A stretch of 64,000 nt of DNA from SOJA01 sp964598485 (lineage in GTDB: Archaea > Thermoproteota > Bathyarchaeia > Bathyarchaeales > Bathycorpusculaceae), in assembly GCA_964598485.1 (NCBI GenBank), contig CAZRCD010000005.1:1-64000 (forward strand), written 5' to 3'. The translations under genes and the position numbers were made by a program. How positions within the stretch are numbered: the stretch's first letter is position 1; each line of letters begins with the position of its first letter. The notes under the pieces are model-generated. The model was not told the origin of the DNA and did not search any database. It worked only from the letters and a program-made list of their open reading frames with translations. Below, piece by piece: positions 16,489 through 25,547 of this stretch.

Positions 16489-16732
16489 GCGCGCTGGCTT
16501 GTCCCGAAATTGGCTGATTTATGTAGGGTCTTCTAGGTGAGTTTGGAAAAGTCACGGTGAAAAGTCCGTGCACCGGGTGCACGGGTCACAATCAGCCTCT
16601 TTCCTATTTTCCCACTTTATTTAGCCGTAATTCTCGCCATAAGGAAAGAAAAGCCAAGATGAAGCTGACTGGCCGAGCGTACTATCTGACAAATTCGCCT
16701 AAACCTAGGAATTTAGGGACAAACCAGCGCGC
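16489..16732. mobile_element. 244-bp MITE-like element with terminal inverted repeats
   Basis: The left end 16489-16511 and the reverse complement of the right end 16710-16732 match at 21 of 23 positions, both beginning GCGCGCTGG and including TTGTCCC and AAATT. The interior has no gene, but holds a perfect hairpin CCGTGCAC-CGG-GTGCACGG (16566-16584). No clear target-site duplication is visible in the flanks (TTTTGTC and CGATTAG). It would be a non-autonomous element moved by a transposase encoded elsewhere. A chance long inverted repeat is less likely given its exact ends. Confidence 0.6.
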
Positions 16733-16738
16733 CGATTA

Positions 16739-16801
16739 GGGAAAGTCAACAGGGAACTCATCAAGGAGTTTTCAAGGCTTTTCCCAAAGGAATGTGACGT
16801 G
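16739..16801 (+). pseudogene. DUF167 gene fragment
   Basis: The frame reads GKVNRELIKEFSRLFPKECDV, which aligns with GKVNKELIKQLSRLFHKNVKL of the intact DUF167 protein. It has no start and runs into the 3' end of the aRF1 gene. It begins seven bases after the MITE-like element. It is a remnant of a duplicated DUF167 gene. Confidence 0.7.
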
Positions 16802-16808
16802 TGTTCTA

Positions 16809-18068
16809 TTAGTTTTGAAGTTTGAAGCGCAGTATTGCTGCTATTCCGCCGAAAGATTTCTTCAACATTTGTCCTTCTTCTGTTTCGTCAGAAATCATTT
16901 CTATCTCTGTGTTTGCTTGTTCTGCTAGTTGAGCGAAATTCTCTATAAGGTCTTGTTGTTCAGCTATGCTTAAGGCTGGGGCTTTGCAATTCGGGCAAGG
17001 TTTTCCGAGAAGATCTTGCTCGAAGTTTGTCAGCATTTGGCTCTTTAAGGTGTGTTTTTTCTCGTAGTCGCAAGCGTTGCATTTCACGGTAACTCGCAAT
17101 ATGTCTAGTCCTTCGGAAAGGAGTAGGGTTTTCACGGTGCCTGTTTCCAGAGCATTTCTAACTTCTTCTTCACCGTATGTTGCTAATCCTGTGTCGTGTC
17201 CGACCTCGTAAAGGAAATGTTGCATCACCTGTTTTTCTTCTATGTAGCGTATTTTTCGCATTATCTCTGGAGCTTTGTCAACGATTTCTTTGACGCCTTG
17301 TTCATTCACGTAAGCCGTGTCAATTATGTCTATGATCTTGTTTTTCAGCACGTAATTTAGATAGTCGCCTTTATCGAAATCGTATTTTGTTGGTCCTGGA
17401 CCACCAACTATCAATCCTTTCAGGTCTTCAATTGGCAAAAATATTTTGTCGGCATGTTCGCCCACCCTTCTGAAATATTCCTGCAGCCGCATCTCTCTCA
17501 GTCTTTCGTATCTTCTTGCTGATTGTCCGCCTGCGCGTGTTTTCCCAGGTACGCCTGATGTTTCCGTTCTGACTATATCAAGTCTTCTCCCTTGTAATGT
17601 TGCGAATGTAGCTGCTGAAGCATCTATGAGGAGTATGCCATACGTCTCCTTTTCCCTCAGCATTTCTTGCAAATGTTCAGTGTGGAATCTTGAATTGCAT
17701 CTGTATAGGTAGATGCTTATAGGTTCGAGTGGAATGATCACATAAGTTTCGATTCTTTCGCTTCCAGCTCCATTCTGTGGAATTGCACCGCAGAAGATTA
17801 CAAGTCCGTTTTTTGGAAGTTTCCTGAAAAGTTTGAGGCGTTGCTGTGTCTTCACAATGGCGTCTTGAACGTTTTTTCGTGTTGTTGTAGATTTTATGTT
17901 TGAAGCTGTTCCATATTCTTGTCTAAGCATGGTCATAACGTCACTTATTTGTTTTCCAGGCGGAATGTAAAGTGAAACAAGTTCGGTTCCACGTCCTTCT
18001 TTGCTGGCTAGAGTATCCAGTGTCTTTTTTAACCTGAATAGTTCCAGTGAAGTTCTTTTTTTGCTCAA
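16809..18068 (-). CDS. prf1: Peptide chain release factor aRF1
   Basis: A 419-residue archaeal class-1 release factor that reads all stop codons and triggers peptide release. Domain 1 has ASNIKSTTTRKNVQ (the NIKS stop-codon motif), domain 2 has GKTRAGGQSARRYERLRE (the GGQ catalytic motif), and domain 3 has the conserved GPTKYDFDKGDYL and the zinc-like Cys pairs CNACDYEKKH and CPNCKAP. The start is TTG 18068 with GTGAAA upstream. Length is typical. Confidence 0.96.
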   Translation of the reverse strand: MSKKRTSLELFRLKKTLDTLASKEGRGTELVSLYIPPGKQISDVMTMLRQEYGTASNIKSTTTRKNVQDAIVKTQQRLKLFRKLPKNGLVIFCGAIPQNGAGSERIETYVIIPLEPISIYLYRCNSRFHTEHLQEMLREKETYGILLIDASAATFATLQGRRLDIVRTETSGVPGKTRAGGQSARRYERLREMRLQEYFRRVGEHADKIFLPIEDLKGLIVGGPGPTKYDFDKGDYLNYVLKNKIIDIIDTAYVNEQGVKEIVDKAPEIMRKIRYIEEKQVMQHFLYEVGHDTGLATYGEEEVRNALETGTVKTLLLSEGLDILRVTVKCNACDYEKKHTLKSQMLTNFEQDLLGKPCPNCKAPALSIAEQQDLIENFAQLAEQANTEIEMISDETEEGQMLKKSFGGIAAILRFKLQN

Positions 18069-18138
18069 CTTTTTTCACTTGGGATTTTGGCTTTAAAGCT
18101 ACATTGTGGGGCATCAAATAAGAGTTTGGGAATAAATG

Positions 18139-19071
18139 CTATGTTATGTCTAAGACCTCTTTCAAAAATGCCTTGTATGGACCGAGTCTGCCTCCGTAAT
18201 TGCCAGCCGAGATTCTAACAACGCCTGGAACCCTTGCAGCAGCCTTTACTCCTTCACCCATTGCTCTTTTAACCGCTTCGACTGTCAAGCCGTTGATGAC
18301 GATTTCGTAGACGCAATTCACGTCTTCTGGCAACTGGGAATCTGGTACAAGCTTTTTTAGTTGTGGGCAGAAAGGATGATTCGTGGAAGCTTTAAGCTTG
18401 TACTTTAAGGAGCCGGCTTTTGAGCCGGAACGGCAGATTCCACCTGGAAAGGGCAAAATAACTTCGCTTGTTTTGTTTTTGATGGCTTTCACTGCTTCTT
18501 CTGCCGCTTTAAGCCCTGAACCTCTGTCTTTGGCAAACATGAGAAAGTTTCCGCCAGCTACGGCTTTAGCTGCACCGAAAGTGTCTTCAACAATAAACTC
18601 GCCATCCATCACAGGTATTCTCCAAACCCTTTTGCCTCCGACTAAGCCTTTTCTTTGGAATCCATCACCGAACAGTCTTATGCTCCTGCCAATTTTTAGT
18701 TTTCTTTTTGCGTTTGGCATTGCGTCGAAGGCTGATGTTGTTGGGCACGTCATTATACACTGTCCTATGCGCAGTATCATCTGCTTTTTCAATTCAAACC
18801 TGTCTCGAGTGTATATTTGGATTAAAACGCCTATTCGGTTGTCTGGAGTTTTGTCAGCTGGCACTATACCTTCTATGGCTGCTTCAGCTGGAGATAAAAT
18901 TACGCTAGTAGCGAAACCAGTTGCAACTGCTGCTGCAGTCAAAGCCCACTTTTCACTGTCAGACGTTATTAATACACGGCCAGCCCACAAAGGAAACATT
19001 TCAGCGAAAGTGTCCGCAATTTCACAAGCGTTTCCATTTTCAGCATTATACGTGAAAGTTTCTTCACTCAT
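18139..19071 (-). CDS. ftr: Formylmethanofuran:H4MPT formyltransferase
   Basis: A 310-residue Ftr enzyme, which moves the formyl group between methanofuran and tetrahydromethanopterin in the archaeal C1 branch. Family features are plain: ADTFAEMFPLWAGRVLITSD, VATGFATSVILSPAEAAIEG, RIGQCIMTCPTTSAFDAMPN, VEDTFGAAKAVAGGNFLMFA, FPGGICRSGSKAGS, and ISAGNYGGRLGPYKAFL near the end. ATG 19071 follows AGGAAGAG. It lies next to and on the same strand as an mtdB-like gene, so the two form a C1 pair. Confidence 0.93.
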   Translation of the reverse strand: MSEETFTYNAENGNACEIADTFAEMFPLWAGRVLITSDSEKWALTAAAVATGFATSVILSPAEAAIEGIVPADKTPDNRIGVLIQIYTRDRFELKKQMILRIGQCIMTCPTTSAFDAMPNAKRKLKIGRSIRLFGDGFQRKGLVGGKRVWRIPVMDGEFIVEDTFGAAKAVAGGNFLMFAKDRGSGLKAAEEAVKAIKNKTSEVILPFPGGICRSGSKAGSLKYKLKASTNHPFCPQLKKLVPDSQLPEDVNCVYEIVINGLTVEAVKRAMGEGVKAAARVPGVVRISAGNYGGRLGPYKAFLKEVLDIT

Positions 19072-19147
19072 CGTTTTCTCTTCCTTTGCCTAGACTCCTA
19101 TACAAACAGTGGGATGAACTTAAATTTTTCAGCTACCACTATATTGC

Positions 19148-20110
19148 TTAGTAGGGCAGCCAATATTTCTCCTGTTCAACTTCACCGCTTTTTTTCTCTT
19201 CAAGCTTTCCAAGAATAGTCTTTTTAGCTATTTCATAAGCTATCTTATAGTCAAATATTCCCTTTGGTTCCTCCGCAGCTCTTTTGATTAATTCAACTTC
19301 AATCTTGTTTTTGAGTTTCCCTATAGTCAACGCACCAATTCCGATGATGTTTGATACAATTTCCTCGCCGTCAGCCTCTGATTTTAACCCCTCAACCCCA
19401 AACGGTGGAATAGCGTTAATATCAGCCACCATCCTACATTTTTTCCCATACTCTTCAAGCGTTTCCAGTGGCAGAAGCTGAACCCCGGCAGCTCCAGCCG
19501 AAAGAATTATTTCCGCATTTTCTATAGCTTTCCCAATCTCTTCCGGAGTTTGAGCCCCAATACCTCGAGCTATTTCAGTTTCAAACTCTTCGTTTATCTT
19601 TGTTGCCACGGATGAGGCTCTCTGAAGCGAACGAGACGTAACAATAACATTTGCTTTTTCCGATGCATAAAGCCTACCCACTGTTTGTCCAACTGGTCCA
19701 GTTCCAGCCAGCACCGTGACGGTTTTGTTCTCTAGGTTTCCAAACTCTCTTTCGAGGGAAATCTCCAAAGTTTTCGCAACTGCAGCAGTAGCCGTTGTAT
19801 AAGCCCCTCTAGGGTCTACGATTACTGCAAGTTCGAAAGGTGGAAACATGCATTCTCTGATTTTTTCCTGAATCTCGTTTACACGTTTGAAGTCGTGTCC
19901 ATTAATGAAGATTTTTGTGTGTTTTGCACCTTCCGGACCTCTTGGAAACATTGCATCGTAAACAATTTTTTCAGCGTCCTCAGCTGTCACGTTTTCGTAT
20001 TTTAGTATTGCAGCATCTGGGAAGGTGTCTATGGTTGTTAGTATGTCGAAGGAGCTTGCATGCTTGTCTGTGTCTAAGAAAATAAAGACTTTCTTAAGTT
20101 GTTGTGACAA
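19148..20110 (-). CDS. mtdB: NAD(P)-dependent methylene-H4MPT dehydrogenase
   Basis: A protein of about 320 residues of the MtdA/MtdB family. It oxidises methylene-tetrahydromethanopterin with NAD(P)+. It shows KKVFIFLDTDKHASSFDILT, AMFPRGPEGAKHTKIFINGH, the Rossmann-type VTVLAGTGPVGQTVGRLYA, VTSRSLQRASSVATKI and MVADINAIPPFGVEGLK. TTG 20110 is selected because GAGGTGT lies just upstream and the fold begins there. Classic archaeal methanogens use F420-dependent Mtd, so an MtdB-type enzyme points to a different electron carrier. It is upstream of ftr on the same strand. Confidence 0.88.
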   Translation of the reverse strand: MSQQLKKVFIFLDTDKHASSFDILTTIDTFPDAAILKYENVTAEDAEKIVYDAMFPRGPEGAKHTKIFINGHDFKRVNEIQEKIRECMFPPFELAVIVDPRGAYTTATAAVAKTLEISLEREFGNLENKTVTVLAGTGPVGQTVGRLYASEKANVIVTSRSLQRASSVATKINEEFETEIARGIGAQTPEEIGKAIENAEIILSAGAAGVQLLPLETLEEYGKKCRMVADINAIPPFGVEGLKSEADGEEIVSNIIGIGALTIGKLKNKIEVELIKRAAEEPKGIFDYKIAYEIAKKTILGKLEEKKSGEVEQEKYWLPY

Positions 20111-20251
20111 GGTTACACCTCTTAGTTGTTTATACTGCATTAAACGTTTAAAAATTGTCATCCTCTATAAGTTTTCGATGATTTAAAATATCAAAGAGCA
20201 TCATCTGTGCGGTTAAATGTTATAGGAGGGTTGGATATAGTTTGACAAAGG

Positions 20252-20458
20252 TTGTTGAAAAAAGGATTAAGGAAAATCGGGATAACAGTTTCCAAACCAG
20301 TTCTGGCTGTGTTGTGTACAATCTTCGGCATAATCGTAATAGCTTGGAAGGAATCTCTGAACTTAATAGTTGGCATCTTCTTCATAATAGAGGGCGTACT
20401 GCTGTTCACGGAGTATTTAGAGCTAAAAAAGCAACAACCACCGCCTCCACCATCGTAA
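20252..20458 (+). CDS. Small two-helix membrane protein
   Basis: A 68-residue protein starting at TTG 20252 (or TTG 20255) with two hydrophobic segments, PVLAVLCTIFGIIVIAW and LNLIVGIFFIIEGVLLFTEY, and a KKQQPPPPPS tail. No strong ribosome site is seen. No family is recognised. The hydrophobic pattern supports a real gene over the overlapping frame. Confidence 0.5.
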   Translation: MLKKGLRKIGITVSKPVLAVLCTIFGIIVIAWKESLNLIVGIFFIIEGVLLFTEYLELKKQQPPPPPS

Positions 20459-20524
20459 AATTCATCTATCCCTCATTTTCATTTATTCGGCCAGCAATTT
20501 CAATTCGAGCAGGGGCAAAAGTAA

Positions 20525-21742
20525 TTGTCGAAAACTGAGATTCAAAATCTTTTGGTGGTTGGAATTGATATGGTTTCTATCGCTAAATCTGCAAAAGAGG
20601 CAGGTTACAAAATTTATGCGGCAGATTATTTCGGTGACATAGACCTTCGACGCGTCTGTTCTGGGTGTGAGGCGATAATTGAACAGAAACGTGGAAAAAG
20701 CTGTGGAAGAATGGAATCAAAATTCAAAACAGAAGCTTTTTTAAAAATGACGAAATCTTTGCTTCAAAGATGCAAAATAGATGCAATACTGCTTTCTTCC
20801 GGTCTAGACGACTACTTTGACGTTCTGTACGGGTTAGACGAATTGGCTCCGATTTTAGGGAACCCTCCCGAAGTTATCGAGAGAGTCCGGAAAAAGCCAG
20901 GATTTTTCAAAGAGCTTAAACGTTTGGGCATAACCCATCCTGAAACTGAAATTGTTAAAAATGTTGACGAGGCAAAAGCTGCAGCCGGTGAAATAGGGTA
21001 TCCAGTTGTGGTGAAGCCTATCAGAGGCTTCGGAGGACTAGGCATAAGAACTGTGCAGAACTCTAACGAAATAGAAAGAGCATTTTTTGAAGTTTCTTTG
21101 GTTTCCAAAGATGTTTTGGTTCAAAAATTCATCAATGGAATTCATGCAAGCGTATCTTTTCTAGTCACTGACAAAGATGTCGAAGTTTTGACATTAAATG
21201 AACAATTGTTAGGGTTGCGTTTTCTTTTTCAACAAGAACCTTTTGGGTATTGCGGAAATATCATCCCTTTACATTTCGCTAATCCGATTCTTGAAAGTTG
21301 CAAGCGTGTTACAGAGAAGATTTCTTCCCACTTTAGTCTCAAAGGTTCAAATGGGATTGATTTAGTGATTTCTGAAGATGGTACGCCTTATGTGATGGAA
21401 GTGAACCCGCGATTCCAGGGAACTCTTGAATGTGTTGAAAGGGTTCTCGGAATGAATCTAGTGAAGTCACACATTGATGCATGTCTGCGTGATTCTCTGC
21501 CAACCTTAAAGGAAAAAACATCAAACTTCTGCACTCGATTAGTCTTATACGCACCTGAACGTATCGTAGCCCCTGATCTGACTGTTTTTCCGGAAGTGAG
21601 AGATGTTCCTATTCCAAGAGTCATAATCGAGAAAAGAGAACCATTATGTTCAATTATAACCGAAGGGAAGAATCGAGAACTCTCATTCCGGAAGGGTAAA
21701 AAGCTAGCTCAATCGATTTATGGCATGGTCCATCCGGCTTAG
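20525..21742 (+). CDS. ATP-grasp carboligase-like protein (COG2232 type)
   Basis: A 405-residue ATP-grasp enzyme. The N-terminal part (LLVVGIDMVSIAKSAKEAGY) resembles a pre-ATP-grasp Rossmann fold. The ATP-grasp core has GYPVVVKPIRGFGGLGIRTV for nucleotide binding and NGIDLVISEDGTPYVMEVNP with the metal-binding Glu and Asn. A C-terminal beta domain follows. The closest named group is the archaeal COG2232 carboligases; the acceptor substrate is not known. The start is TTG 20525. The stop overlaps the convergent membrane gene by four bases. Proximity to ftr hints at cofactor synthesis, but only weakly. Confidence 0.75.
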   Translation: MSKTEIQNLLVVGIDMVSIAKSAKEAGYKIYAADYFGDIDLRRVCSGCEAIIEQKRGKSCGRMESKFKTEAFLKMTKSLLQRCKIDAILLSSGLDDYFDVLYGLDELAPILGNPPEVIERVRKKPGFFKELKRLGITHPETEIVKNVDEAKAAAGEIGYPVVVKPIRGFGGLGIRTVQNSNEIERAFFEVSLVSKDVLVQKFINGIHASVSFLVTDKDVEVLTLNEQLLGLRFLFQQEPFGYCGNIIPLHFANPILESCKRVTEKISSHFSLKGSNGIDLVISEDGTPYVMEVNPRFQGTLECVERVLGMNLVKSHIDACLRDSLPTLKEKTSNFCTRLVLYAPERIVAPDLTVFPEVRDVPIPRVIIEKREPLCSIITEGKNRELSFRKGKKLAQSIYGMVHPA

Positions 21743-22473
21743 TCTTCTGAAAGAGCCAAGCCCATTTTTCGGACAGCCCTGAGGATAGAAGGCGTCACCA
21801 TCACGCTTACCAAAGTAGATAACGCAGCCTTTGTTGATGTTTCAACAGCACCAGCAGCCCACCACAACTGCAGCATACTTACATCAAGCGCATAAATGAT
21901 CTTGTAGGTTTGGCAAGGTACTAAAATGAAAATGCGAAACAATACGTCAGCTTCTAATCCGATAAAAGTGCCCAGTGCAACTATGTATAAAAGGGGTACA
22001 CCAACAGATTTGGTGTTCCAAAAACCTTTCCATTTTTTCATAATTACAATTGACACGAGCAGACAGCCGAAGGCGAGATAAACGTCCCACATACCCCAAA
22101 AGGGCAGTTGCCACGAAACTGGTGTGGCAAAAAAAGCTCCCAACAAAGCCATATAATAGACCAACGCTATTTTCCATTTTCCCCTAAAAATAAGGGCTGA
22201 AATCATTGCGCCAATTGGAGCGCCAAGTGTGAAAAGGAACTCTGCGGAATCTCGGACATAAATGGAGTGGCCAACCATCACTCCAATGAAGGTAGAAAAG
22301 AAACTTGCAAATGGCCCTAATATAATTCCGCTGATGGGTTCAGCTATAAAAATCCAGCTATACCATACACTAGAGATGCCTGGAAGCGGTCCCATTAACA
22401 AGTCGCAAACTATGTTAAATGCTGCGAAAACGGCAATTAGCGAAATAAATGATGATTCTCTCAATTTTTCCAT
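21739..22473 (-). CDS. Multi-pass membrane protein, ECF S-component-like
   Basis: A 244-residue protein with about six transmembrane helices. The opening SLIAVFAAFNIVCDLLMGPL, followed by FIAEPISGIILGPFASFFST, resembles the substrate-binding S-components of ECF vitamin transporters, in which a conserved Gly/Pro-rich loop follows helix 1. No ECF ATPase or T-component is nearby, so it would use shared machinery. The ligand is unknown. A second ECF-like protein is at 55853. Confidence 0.65.
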   Translation of the reverse strand: MEKLRESSFISLIAVFAAFNIVCDLLMGPLPGISSVWYSWIFIAEPISGIILGPFASFFSTFIGVMVGHSIYVRDSAEFLFTLGAPIGAMISALIFRGKWKIALVYYMALLGAFFATPVSWQLPFWGMWDVYLAFGCLLVSIVIMKKWKGFWNTKSVGVPLLYIVALGTFIGLEADVLFRIFILVPCQTYKIIYALDVSMLQLWWAAGAVETSTKAALSTLVSVMVTPSILRAVRKMGLALSED

Positions 22474-22572
22474 TCAAGTTCACCTGCTGAGTTTGTATTT
22501 GCTTGGTTAGTGTTGATTTATCTTTTAAAATTAATGTACTGAAAGGCTGTTTTCAGTTTACTTGTTAGGCCT

Positions 22573-23178
22573 CTAGGCGCCTGCGAGTAGTTGGATGAGA
22601 AAGATCATTAATGCCGTGAAGCCGCCTACAATGAGCATTGCAACACCATAGAGCCAGCCGTTTTCCCTCGCCACTTTTCCGAGGTATATGCCTAACAGAA
22701 AAAGCGAAGCCAATGAGAGTGCTAGTGAAAGCATGTATGCATTCTCAATTAACATCCATCCCAGAGACGCGAAAATGAAGGGAATTATTGATATAATCCC
22801 TGTTAAAGCTGGAGACAAGCCGTCAATTAAGGCAACGTAAACTTCGACGAAACGTGATGCCTCATATTGTATTGGGTCAACATGGTTATGCGTTGCTTTT
22901 TCCATTTCTTTCAGGTGACGTTCGCGTTCAGCTTTTTCAGCCATGTAGGCCCCGAAGAATCCTGAAAGCCCCATTGCGAGGCATGCGCCCAAGCTGGCTA
23001 GGATGAGTATTTCTGGTTTTTTAACGTGTGCTATCCATGAACCTAAAACGATGCCGAAAGTCGTCATCGCGCCATCAAAACCGTTCATTACAAAGTATCG
23101 TCTAGCTATACCAGTTGCCTTCGTGACCTTAAGGTATACACTAACCTTTCTAAAGAATGATTCGAAAAGTTTACTCAA
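22573..23178 (-). CDS. VIT/CCC1-family membrane protein
   Basis: A 201-residue protein of the VIT1/CCC1 Fe(II)/Mn(II) transporter superfamily. It has the family opening RRYFVMNGFDGAMTTFGIVL, then GLSGFFGAYMAEKAERERHL leading into a charged cytoplasmic stretch, and LIDGLSPALTGIISIIPF. Five transmembrane segments are likely. It may store or export metal, in keeping with the feo locus elsewhere in the window, though it is not adjacent to it. Confidence 0.8.
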   Translation of the reverse strand: MSKLFESFFRKVSVYLKVTKATGIARRYFVMNGFDGAMTTFGIVLGSWIAHVKKPEILILASLGACLAMGLSGFFGAYMAEKAERERHLKEMEKATHNHVDPIQYEASRFVEVYVALIDGLSPALTGIISIIPFIFASLGWMLIENAYMLSLALSLASLFLLGIYLGKVARENGWLYGVAMLIVGGFTALMIFLIQLLAGA

Positions 23179-23300
23179 CTGTTGTCTCTACACCCTGAAA
23201 GGGCGGAGTATTATTGCCCATATTTAGTTTCAAGTATTATTTACCGCAATTGTTAATATAAAGCTTTAGGATTCTAAATGTCTCTAAAAAGAGGGATGTT

Positions 23301-24344
23301 ATGACGATTGTCAATATACTGGAGAAACTTTCAAACGCTTGCGGCGTGTCGGGCAGAGAAGATGAAGTTGGAGGTTTAATGAAGAAGTTCTTGAAACCCT
23401 ACGTAGACGAAGTTACAGAGGACAAGCTTGGAAACGTCATCGGAATAAAGAAAGGAAAGAAAAACGCTCCGAAAGTGATGCTTGCAACTCACATGGACGA
23501 AATAGGATTACTTGTAAAAACAATTTCTAAAGAAGGCTTCCTGCAGTTTGCAAAAATAGGTGGAATAGACGACCGTGTCCTACTAGCTCAAAAAGTCAAA
23601 GTTTACACCGAAAAAGGACCACTCCATGGAATAATCGGTTCAAAACCCCCACACATACAAAAAGAAGAAGAACGCAAAAAAATTGTCACATACGACCAGC
23701 TTTTCATAGACATTGGAGCAAAAAACCAAGAAGAAGCAAAGAAAATAGGAGTAAAAATCGGAGACCCAATAAGCTTTGACATAAAATTTGCGAGAGTTGG
23801 GAAGGACATCGTAATTGGCAAAGCCTTCGACAACCGTATTGGATGCGCAGTCATGATTGAAGCAATGAAACAATTAAAGAAAACCAAATGCACAGTCTAC
23901 GCCGTTGGAACAGTACAGGAAGAGGTCGGCTTAAGAGGGGCAGCAACAGCCGCCTTTGGAATACATCCAAACGTTGGCATAGCGATTGACGTAACAGTAG
24001 CTGGCGACATGCCTGGAGTAAAAGAAACTGAAGCACCGATAAAAATGAGAAAGGGCCCATCAATAACGGTTGCAGATCGTGGATTAATAACGCATCCGAA
24101 AGTTCTGCGATGGTTAATAGATGTAGCTGAAGAAAACAAAATTCCATACCAGCTTGAGACAGGCTTACCGGGTTCAACGGATGCGGCTCGCATAAGCTTA
24201 ACAAGGGAAGGCGTTCCAAGCGGTGTCATATCAATACCTACACGATACATTCATAGTCCAACAGCCTTGCTTAGCATAAAAGATGCGGAAAACTCGGTAA
24301 AACTAGTAGTGGCTGCCATTCAAAAAATTCCAAAATACTTCTGA
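23301..24344 (+). CDS. M42-family aminopeptidase (TET-like)
   Basis: A 347-residue M42 metallopeptidase of the tetrahedral aminopeptidase group, long mislabelled endoglucanase. The metal ligands are visible in MLATHMDEIGLLVK (His), AFDNRIGCAVMIEAM (bridging Asp), GTVQEEVGLRGAATAAFG (catalytic and metal Glu), GIAIDVTVAGD (Asp) and IPTRYIHSPTAL (His). ATG 23301 is the start. It degrades peptides released by proteases. Confidence 0.93.
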   Translation: MTIVNILEKLSNACGVSGREDEVGGLMKKFLKPYVDEVTEDKLGNVIGIKKGKKNAPKVMLATHMDEIGLLVKTISKEGFLQFAKIGGIDDRVLLAQKVKVYTEKGPLHGIIGSKPPHIQKEEERKKIVTYDQLFIDIGAKNQEEAKKIGVKIGDPISFDIKFARVGKDIVIGKAFDNRIGCAVMIEAMKQLKKTKCTVYAVGTVQEEVGLRGAATAAFGIHPNVGIAIDVTVAGDMPGVKETEAPIKMRKGPSITVADRGLITHPKVLRWLIDVAEENKIPYQLETGLPGSTDAARISLTREGVPSGVISIPTRYIHSPTALLSIKDAENSVKLVVAAIQKIPKYF

Positions 24345-24587
24345 TAAATATCCCCCCCTCATTTTTTTAACCATTAAGAGAGATGGTTTTTGGGTTTCTA
24401 CAGAGCTTCATTTGTTTATCGAAAGTTTTGAGGATCAACTGAAAGAACTGAAAATGTATTCCCCACTTGAAGATTTTTACAGCAGACTTCGATGGTTTTG
24501 AAAAACACATTTCCCACGGCGGAACCCTCGAAACTTTCGCCAAGAAAATACTACAATATTACTAAACTTCTCTTATAGATCTCGACA
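24345..24587 (+). other. Spacer with a frameshifted coding remnant
   Basis: Positions about 24400-24500 read FIESFEDQLKELKMYSPLED and on to RLRWF before a stop. The next frame reads HISHGGTLETFAKKILQYY, ending at TAA near 24562. Together they look like a short gene broken by a frameshift. I cannot assign it. A C-rich and T-rich stretch after the M42 stop may be its terminator. Confidence 0.3.
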
Positions 24588-25547
24588 CTAAATTTCCTTC
24601 ACTAGGTATCTTATGAAAAGCAGTGTCAACACTACAGAAACTATGTACGGTAAAATCCATGCTAAACCCTGATATGACGGCGAAATTGTTTGGAATACAT
24701 CCAATGCCGACTGGTTTTCCACTATTCCCGCTGGAACGCTGTCAAAAAGTCCATGCGCAAACATTAGAGGCGCCAAGTTTCTGGTCTTGCTGTAGAAATA
24801 GCCAAATAATAGACCAACTAGAAAAGTGAAGCCTACATATGAAAGCATGTAGACAGGATCGAAGGGATTAAGACCCCAAACGAAGTGCCAAACTCCAAAC
24901 AAGATTGCCTGAATGAGAATGGCTTGCTTGGAAGTGTAAAACTTTTCAAGGTGCGTTTGCATGTAGCCTCTAAATAGTCCTTCTTCGCTTATGCCTACGC
25001 ATAATGTCATGAACGGCATTGTCAAGATGAAAGGTAAGACATTGTAGGATTGAACAGGTACTTGACTGGTGAAAAAATAAATCAGAAGATAGAAACCTAG
25101 AGAGGCTAATCCATCTAAAATGATGAAAAATATGAAACCAAAAACCAGTGATTTCCCAATGTTTCTAGTTTTAAAACCGAAAACTGAAACATCTGCTTTT
25201 TCAACAATGAGTATTGTTAGAATTGTAAGGTAGATTAGAGGGGTTTTCTCGTATGGCATGCCGAACAGAAGTACAGATGGAATGCGAACAGATAGAGCTA
25301 AGACAAAAAGCGCGAAAATCCAAGAAAGAACGGTATTCTTGTCTCTTCCGTTTGTTTCTTTCGAGAATTCTGTCTTTTCGTAAGAGGTTTTGCACCATAT
25401 ATAAATTGGAATTATTAACAGAACTGAGAGAAGAACGGGAATAGAAGCTATAGATTCGTTTTCGGCTCTGGAAAAATATCCGCTTGAAAAGATAATTACT
25501 GCAACGGCGAAATATACTAAAAGAATTTTTGGAACAGCACTTGGCAA
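24588..25547 (-). CDS. CPBP (CAAX/Abi-type) intramembrane protease
   Basis: A 319-residue membrane protein with about eight helices and the CPBP/ABI motifs: GISEEGLFRGYMQTHLEKFY (catalytic EExxxR), ILFGVWHFVWGL (FxxxH) and LAPLMFAHGLFDSV (HxxxD/N type). Members are metal-independent intramembrane glutamate proteases or bacteriocin-immunity-like proteins. Its target here is unknown. The start is ATG 25547. Confidence 0.85.
   Translation of the reverse strand: MPSAVPKILLVYFAVAVIIFSSGYFSRAENESIASIPVLLSVLLIIPIYIWCKTSYEKTEFSKETNGRDKNTVLSWIFALFVLALSVRIPSVLLFGMPYEKTPLIYLTILTILIVEKADVSVFGFKTRNIGKSLVFGFIFFIILDGLASLGFYLLIYFFTSQVPVQSYNVLPFILTMPFMTLCVGISEEGLFRGYMQTHLEKFYTSKQAILIQAILFGVWHFVWGLNPFDPVYMLSYVGFTFLVGLLFGYFYSKTRNLAPLMFAHGLFDSVPAGIVENQSALDVFQTISPSYQGLAWILPYIVSVVLTLLFIRYLVKEI

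Noticed and set aside
16322..16582. Open frames across the DUF167 end and the inverted-repeat element.
   Set aside because: No ribosome site and no protein-like composition; they span the element end and non-coding DNA.
18139..19071. Methenyl-H4MPT cyclohydrolase (Mch).
   Set aside because: The motifs AGGNF, FPGGI and SAGNYGGRLGPY and the length fit formyltransferase Ftr, not Mch.
18383..19093. A 236-codon plus-strand open frame opposite ftr.
   Set aside because: It is antisense to a well-supported gene and has Pro/Ser/Ala-rich composition typical of a shadow frame.
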